From Acidimicrobiales bacterium (GTDB lineage: Bacteria; Actinomycetota; Acidimicrobiia; Acidimicrobiales; Palsa-688), in NCBI GenBank assembly GCA_019241495.1, contig JAFAWZ010000129.1, positions 1 through 15,046 of the forward strand: a stretch of DNA of 15,046 nucleotides, given 5' to 3'. Shown here piece by piece: positions 11,921-15,046 of this stretch. The position numbers and the translations under genes are program-made. The notes under the pieces were generated by a model that saw only the letters and a program-made list of their open reading frames with translations, had not been told where the DNA came from and did not search any database. Position 1 is the stretch's first letter; each line of letters opens with the position of its first letter.

Positions 11921-14497
11921 TCACACCACGCCCTCCTCCGCCAGCTCGTCTACCTCCCCGGGTGTGAGCCCAAGGACCTCGCCGTAGACCTCATAGTTGT
12001 GCTCCCCGTACACCGGAGCGCCTTTGTCGATGGGGCCGCCGATGTACGGCGGGGTCTCGCTCATGTCGAAAGGAACCTTGGCAACCGGCCACTCCCCCAC
12101 GGCCGGGTTCGGGACCTCGGTCAACCAACCCAGGTGGGCCAGTTGGGGATCGTGGTCACATCGGTCCTCCGCCGTCTGGGCGACACCGGCGGGCACGCCC
12201 GCGCTCTGCAGGAGGGCCATGGCCTGGTAGGCATCCTGACCGCCAGTCCACGAACCGACCAGGACGTCCAGCTCATCGGCGTGGGCCACGCGGTCCTCCA
12301 GGGTGGCCAAACGTGGATCGGACAGCCATTCGAGGTGGCCTGTGGCGCGGGCCAGGGCCTCCCACTCGACCTGTCCGGGGCAGGTGACGGCCAGCCAGCG
12401 GTCCTCTCCCGCGCAGCGGTACACGCCCTCTGGGCGGGCCAGCCGGTAGGGCGACCGGTTCCCACTGCGGTGCCAGCCACGACCGTTGGCCGACCAGTCG
12501 AGGACGGGGAGGGCAGTGGTGTATATACCTACCTCGCTCTGAGATGCTTCGATCCACTGGCCCTCGCCGGTAACCTCGCGCTGGTAAAGAGCTGTCATGA
12601 CAGCCAGGGCGAAGCTGTAGGCACCCAACCAGTCGAGGTACGAGTAGCCCCAACCGGTCGGCAGGGCCGGTTCGGGTAGCCCGCCCATGTCGGTGACGCC
12701 CGACAACGATCCGGCGATCGGCCCCACGGCCCGGAACCGCCCGTAGCGCCCTGATTGGCCCATGCCCGATTGTTGGGCGTAGATGATCGCCGGGTTGAGC
12801 CGCCGCAACTCCTCGTAGCCCAGGCCCCACCGGTCGAAGACGCCGGGGGAGAAACCTTCGGCCACGACGTCGGCCCAGCGCACGAACTCGCGGGCCATCT
12901 CCTTGCCCTTGGGGTGGCCGACGTTGAGGGAGATGCCGCGCTTGCCGGGGTTCTTGTTGTTGAACTGTCCCCCCATCGGCCCGGTGGCTGGCGCGGCCAG
13001 CGGAGCAGTGGCCGCCCGCCGGGCCTCCCGGCCGCCCTCTGGGAAACCGCCACCTCGGGTGTCGGGGTGCTCCTTCCACTCGACCTTGACCACATCGGCG
13101 CCGAGTGCGGCCAGAAAGCGGGTGCCGCCGGCAGAGGCCAGGAACCAGGTGAAATCGAAGATCTTCACGCCTTGCAGGGCGAAGGGCTGGCCGAGCTTGG
13201 AAAGCCGGAGCTTCCCCGATGACGGCGTAGTTGGCCCGCGTCGAGGTACCGCTGGCGTGCGTTGGGGCTCGGCCAGCACGCGGGCCGTGTCCTCCCCCAC
13301 CAGCGGGGCCCGCCGCCCGGACTGCCAGGCCGAGCCGGTGGCGATCCATTTGCTCGTCGGGTAACGAAAGGACCGGCCGTGCTCGGGGTGTTCGATATCG
13401 CTGAACGTGCCCCGCTTCAGCCAGTGGTCGTCGAGCGCGTTCTCCGGGGGCTTGCGTATCGGGGCGCAGAGGATCCCCGCTTCTTGCATCTCCTCCCAAG
13501 GCAGCTCGTCCAGGGTGAAACGCCGGACGAACCGCTGCACCAGCTCGGTATTGGCCGATGCCGAGGACGTGGTGCCGGGGATCTCTCGCGAGCCGGTCTC
13601 GGCGGCGACCTGCTCGCCGGCCAGAGAACCGGCCATCCCGTACCGGTCGAGAAACGCGCCGAGCCGGCTGCGGTCGCGAGAGCCGATGCTGACCACGTTC
13701 AGCCAGCGCCCGTCCTTGGTGTGGACGATGGTCAGGTGCTCGCCGACCTTCGGTCCGGCATGACGACAGGTCTGACGGAAAAAGGGCTGGCGCTGCACCA
13801 CCCAAGCCATCAGATCGGTCTCGGTGTTCTTCGATACCGCCTCGTGCACAGCGCACGAGACGAGCTGGCCCCGCCCGTCTCGGCGGCGGGCAATGAGAGC
13901 GGCGACGATGCCGAAGGCCAGCTGCTCCCCGGCGATGTGGAAGGCCTGGAACGCCTGGGGCGCCATCGGCGGCAGGTCGTAGTGGCCGCCGGGCTTGGGG
14001 TCGTACCCGCAGTTCATGAGCGGTCCGCCCAAGGCGAGGTGCACCAGGTCGGAAGCACGGTAGTCAGCCCAAGGACCGTCGTCGCCGAACGGGGAAAGGC
14101 GGGCGTGGACGAGGGCCGGGAATCGCCGGCGGAGCACGTCGCCCGCCAACTCGAGTCCGGGCAGGCAACCACGCGGGGTGGAGTCGAGCAGCACGTCGGC
14201 CCCCCCGACCAGCTGGGTGAACCGCTCCCGGTCGGCGGGGTCGTCGAGGGCGAGCACGATCGAGCGCTTTCCCCGGTTGTATGCCCAGAAGTAGAGCGAA
14301 CGGTCGGCGCCCGCTCGATCGTCCAGGAAGGGCCCGATGCTCCGGGTCGGGCTTCCTCCCGGCGGTTCGATCCTGATCACTTCCGCCCCGAGCCCGGCGA
14401 GCGTGAGCCCGCAGTACTCGCCCTGCTCGTCGCCGATCTCGATCACCCGGATGCCGTCGAGGGCGCCCCGAGTGCTATCACCGGACTTTGACGTCAC
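11921..14497 (-). CDS. Double-domain CaiB/BaiF family III CoA-transferase
   Basis: An 858-residue protein made of two family III CoA-transferase units. Such enzymes move CoA between acyl groups, here probably activating a carboxylic acid for breakdown. Unit 1 (about 10-410) starts LDGIRVIEIG, has CGLTLAGLGAEVIRIE and NRGKRSIVLAL, and keeps the expected catalytic aspartate in ASDLVHLALGG (Asp150). A Pro/Arg-rich linker (about 411-436) leads to unit 2 (about 437-858), with LQGVKIFDFTWFLA, FLAALGADVVKVEW, NNKNPGKRGISLNV and GYEELRRLNPAIIY. In unit 2 the aligned place reads RAVGPIAGSLSG, with Gly592 where Asp is expected. GTG 14497 is chosen because AGGAGG lies nine bases upstream and one base separates it from the DUF35 stop codon; ATG 14533 would overlap that gene. 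Most family members are about 400 residues and form interlocked dimers, so the fusion resembles a tethered dimer. Confidence 0.9.
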   Translation of the reverse strand: MTSKSGDSTRGALDGIRVIEIGDEQGEYCGLTLAGLGAEVIRIEPPGGSPTRSIGPFLDDRAGADRSLYFWAYNRGKRSIVLALDDPADRERFTQLVGGADVLLDSTPRGCLPGLELAGDVLRRRFPALVHARLSPFGDDGPWADYRASDLVHLALGGPLMNCGYDPKPGGHYDLPPMAPQAFQAFHIAGEQLAFGIVAALIARRRDGRGQLVSCAVHEAVSKNTETDLMAWVVQRQPFFRQTCRHAGPKVGEHLTIVHTKDGRWLNVVSIGSRDRSRLGAFLDRYGMAGSLAGEQVAAETGSREIPGTTSSASANTELVQRFVRRFTLDELPWEEMQEAGILCAPIRKPPENALDDHWLKRGTFSDIEHPEHGRSFRYPTSKWIATGSAWQSGRRAPLVGEDTARVLAEPQRTPAVPRRGPTTPSSGKLRLSKLGQPFALQGVKIFDFTWFLASAGGTRFLAALGADVVKVEWKEHPDTRGGGFPEGGREARRAATAPLAAPATGPMGGQFNNKNPGKRGISLNVGHPKGKEMAREFVRWADVVAEGFSPGVFDRWGLGYEELRRLNPAIIYAQQSGMGQSGRYGRFRAVGPIAGSLSGVTDMGGLPEPALPTGWGYSYLDWLGAYSFALAVMTALYQREVTGEGQWIEASQSEVGIYTTALPVLDWSANGRGWHRSGNRSPYRLARPEGVYRCAGEDRWLAVTCPGQVEWEALARATGHLEWLSDPRLATLEDRVAHADELDVLVGSWTGGQDAYQAMALLQSAGVPAGVAQTAEDRCDHDPQLAHLGWLTEVPNPAVGEWPVAKVPFDMSETPPYIGGPIDKGAPVYGEHNYEVYGEVLGLTPGEVDELAEEGVV

Positions 14498-14498
14498 G

Positions 14499-14966
14499 TC
14501 AATGCGCCTCCTGGCCGGATGGCCGTCCCCCATCCACCACCGCCCATCGCAGGAGCGTGACCTCCGGAGTCACGTCCTCGAAGACTCCCTCGACCCGGGC
14601 CCCGACGAAGATGCCCTCCAGCGGCGGGGTGACCTGGGCTATGAGGCTCGGTCCGTCGTCGAGAGATACCCGGCCCACTGCGTAGGGGATATCGCCTTTG
14701 AAACCGGGATGAAAGGCCCGGTGGTAGACGATGTAGCTCCACAGCTCACCCGTCGGCCTCAGGTCTTCCCACACCGCGTCGGGAGACAGGCACTCCGGGC
14801 ACAGCCGGGCGGGGGGCCAGCGGACATACCCGCAGGCCGAACAGCGCGGCATCCGCAAGCGTCGCTCCCGGAGGCCTTCCCAGAACGGACCGGTCTCCGG
14901 GTCGTTCGGGTGAGGCAGCGGCTTGGTGTAGATGGGATCGGCCTCGGTGCGGCTCGGTTCGGTCAC
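14499..14966 (-). CDS. DUF35-type zinc-ribbon/OB-fold acyl-CoA-associated protein
   Basis: A 155-residue protein with an N-terminal helix (FWEGLRERRLRMPRC), a rubredoxin-like zinc ribbon using Cys42, Cys45, Cys56 and Cys59 (CSACGYVRWPPARLCPEC), and an OB fold (about 68-145) containing GELWSYIVYHRAF, PYAVGRVSLDDG and GARVEGVFED. DUF35 proteins often pair with thiolases, or with hydratases such as the steroid-degrading ChsH1/ChsH2 system, and are thought to bind acyl-CoA. This fits the next gene, a CoA-transferase that starts two bases after this stop. A GGAG site lies five bases before the GTG start. The usual thiolase partner is not inside the window; it may lie beyond the right edge, where a clipped frame ends 16 bases upstream. 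The steroid or lipid substrate is inferred from relatives only. Confidence 0.88.
   Translation of the reverse strand: MTEPSRTEADPIYTKPLPHPNDPETGPFWEGLRERRLRMPRCSACGYVRWPPARLCPECLSPDAVWEDLRPTGELWSYIVYHRAFHPGFKGDIPYAVGRVSLDDGPSLIAQVTPPLEGIFVGARVEGVFEDVTPEVTLLRWAVVDGGRPSGQEAH
14507..14512 (-). promoter_or_regulatory. Ribosome-binding site fixing the CoA-transferase start
   Basis: AGGAGG on the minus strand lies nine bases before GTG 14497, inside the end of the DUF35 gene. It decides for GTG 14497 over the longer ATG 14533 frame and implies coupled translation. Confidence 0.8.
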
Positions 14967-14982
14967 GTCATCTCCGTCCGCA

Positions 14983-15046
14983 CTACGCGTGCGTCGAGAT
15001 GATCGACGCGGCGCCTTTGGTGAAGGTCATGGTGGAGCAGTATTGC
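14983..15046 (-). CDS. C-terminal end of an upstream gene (partial)
   Basis: Only 20 codons are visible before a TAG at 14985-14983; they read QYCSTMTFTKGAASIISTHA. Eighteen of 20 codons end in G or C, like the confirmed genes here, while the competing open frame that runs to the TGA at 14965 does not show this. It is therefore probably the true end of the gene preceding DUF35, 16 bases away in the same operon. The piece is too short to identify. Confidence 0.4.
   Translation of the reverse strand, partial: QYCSTMTFTKGAASIISTHA

Noticed and set aside
12273..13856. A 527-codon minus-strand frame inside the CoA-transferase
   Set aside because: It lies in another frame of a gene with strong CaiB motifs from end to end; its composition (Arg/Gly/Pro-rich) is that of a shadow frame.

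Overview
The window is GC-rich DNA with GTG/TTG starts, dense gene packing and several families common in Actinomycetota: a BlaI plus M56-peptidase pair, a DUF35/CaiB operon and a basic-tailed small protein. I infer an actinobacterial genome, possibly an environmental lineage such as Acidimicrobiia. I could not test the taxonomy. No rRNA, tRNA, CRISPR array, phage gene or transposase gene was seen.

Layout: (1) 1-2230, plus strand: a tandem-GGDEF protein, then about 420 bp without a gene that holds three 20-bp tandem repeats, a cluster of inverted repeats and a hairpin leader, then a secreted six-cysteine protein. (2) 2236-5480, minus strand: BlaI-type repressor, M56 zinc peptidase, DedA membrane protein and UppP-type phosphatase. 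This looks like one envelope-stress and lipid-carrier-recycling transcription unit, with a 140-bp palindromic element inserted between its halves. (3) 5481-5626: a divergent regulatory region with a BlaI-like operator on one side and, on the other, a promoter overlapped by a DtxR/IdeR-like box. (4) 5627-8033, plus strand: ZIP-family metal transporter, FAH-family enzyme, a second copy of the palindromic element, and a small basic protein with a histone-like tail. (5) 8050-10034, minus strand: two translationally coupled GNAT proteins. (6) 10269-15046, minus strand: an acyl-CoA type operon with a clipped upstream reading frame, a DUF35 zinc-ribbon/OB protein, a double CaiB/BaiF CoA-transferase, an SDR protein lacking the usual catalytic Ser/Tyr, and a SAM methyltransferase.

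The main discovery is a pair of related, orientation-aware, MITE-like elements (3989-4128 and 7417-7560). They share about 43-bp imperfect terminal inverted repeats and a conserved centre. Each sits exactly on the TGA stop codon of the upstream gene, and TGA (or CTGAG) is repeated on the far side as an apparent target duplication. Other points worth a check are the metal-box promoter of the ZIP gene, the split of active site and inhibitory site between the two GGDEF domains, and the SDR and CoA-transferase domains that have lost catalytic residues.
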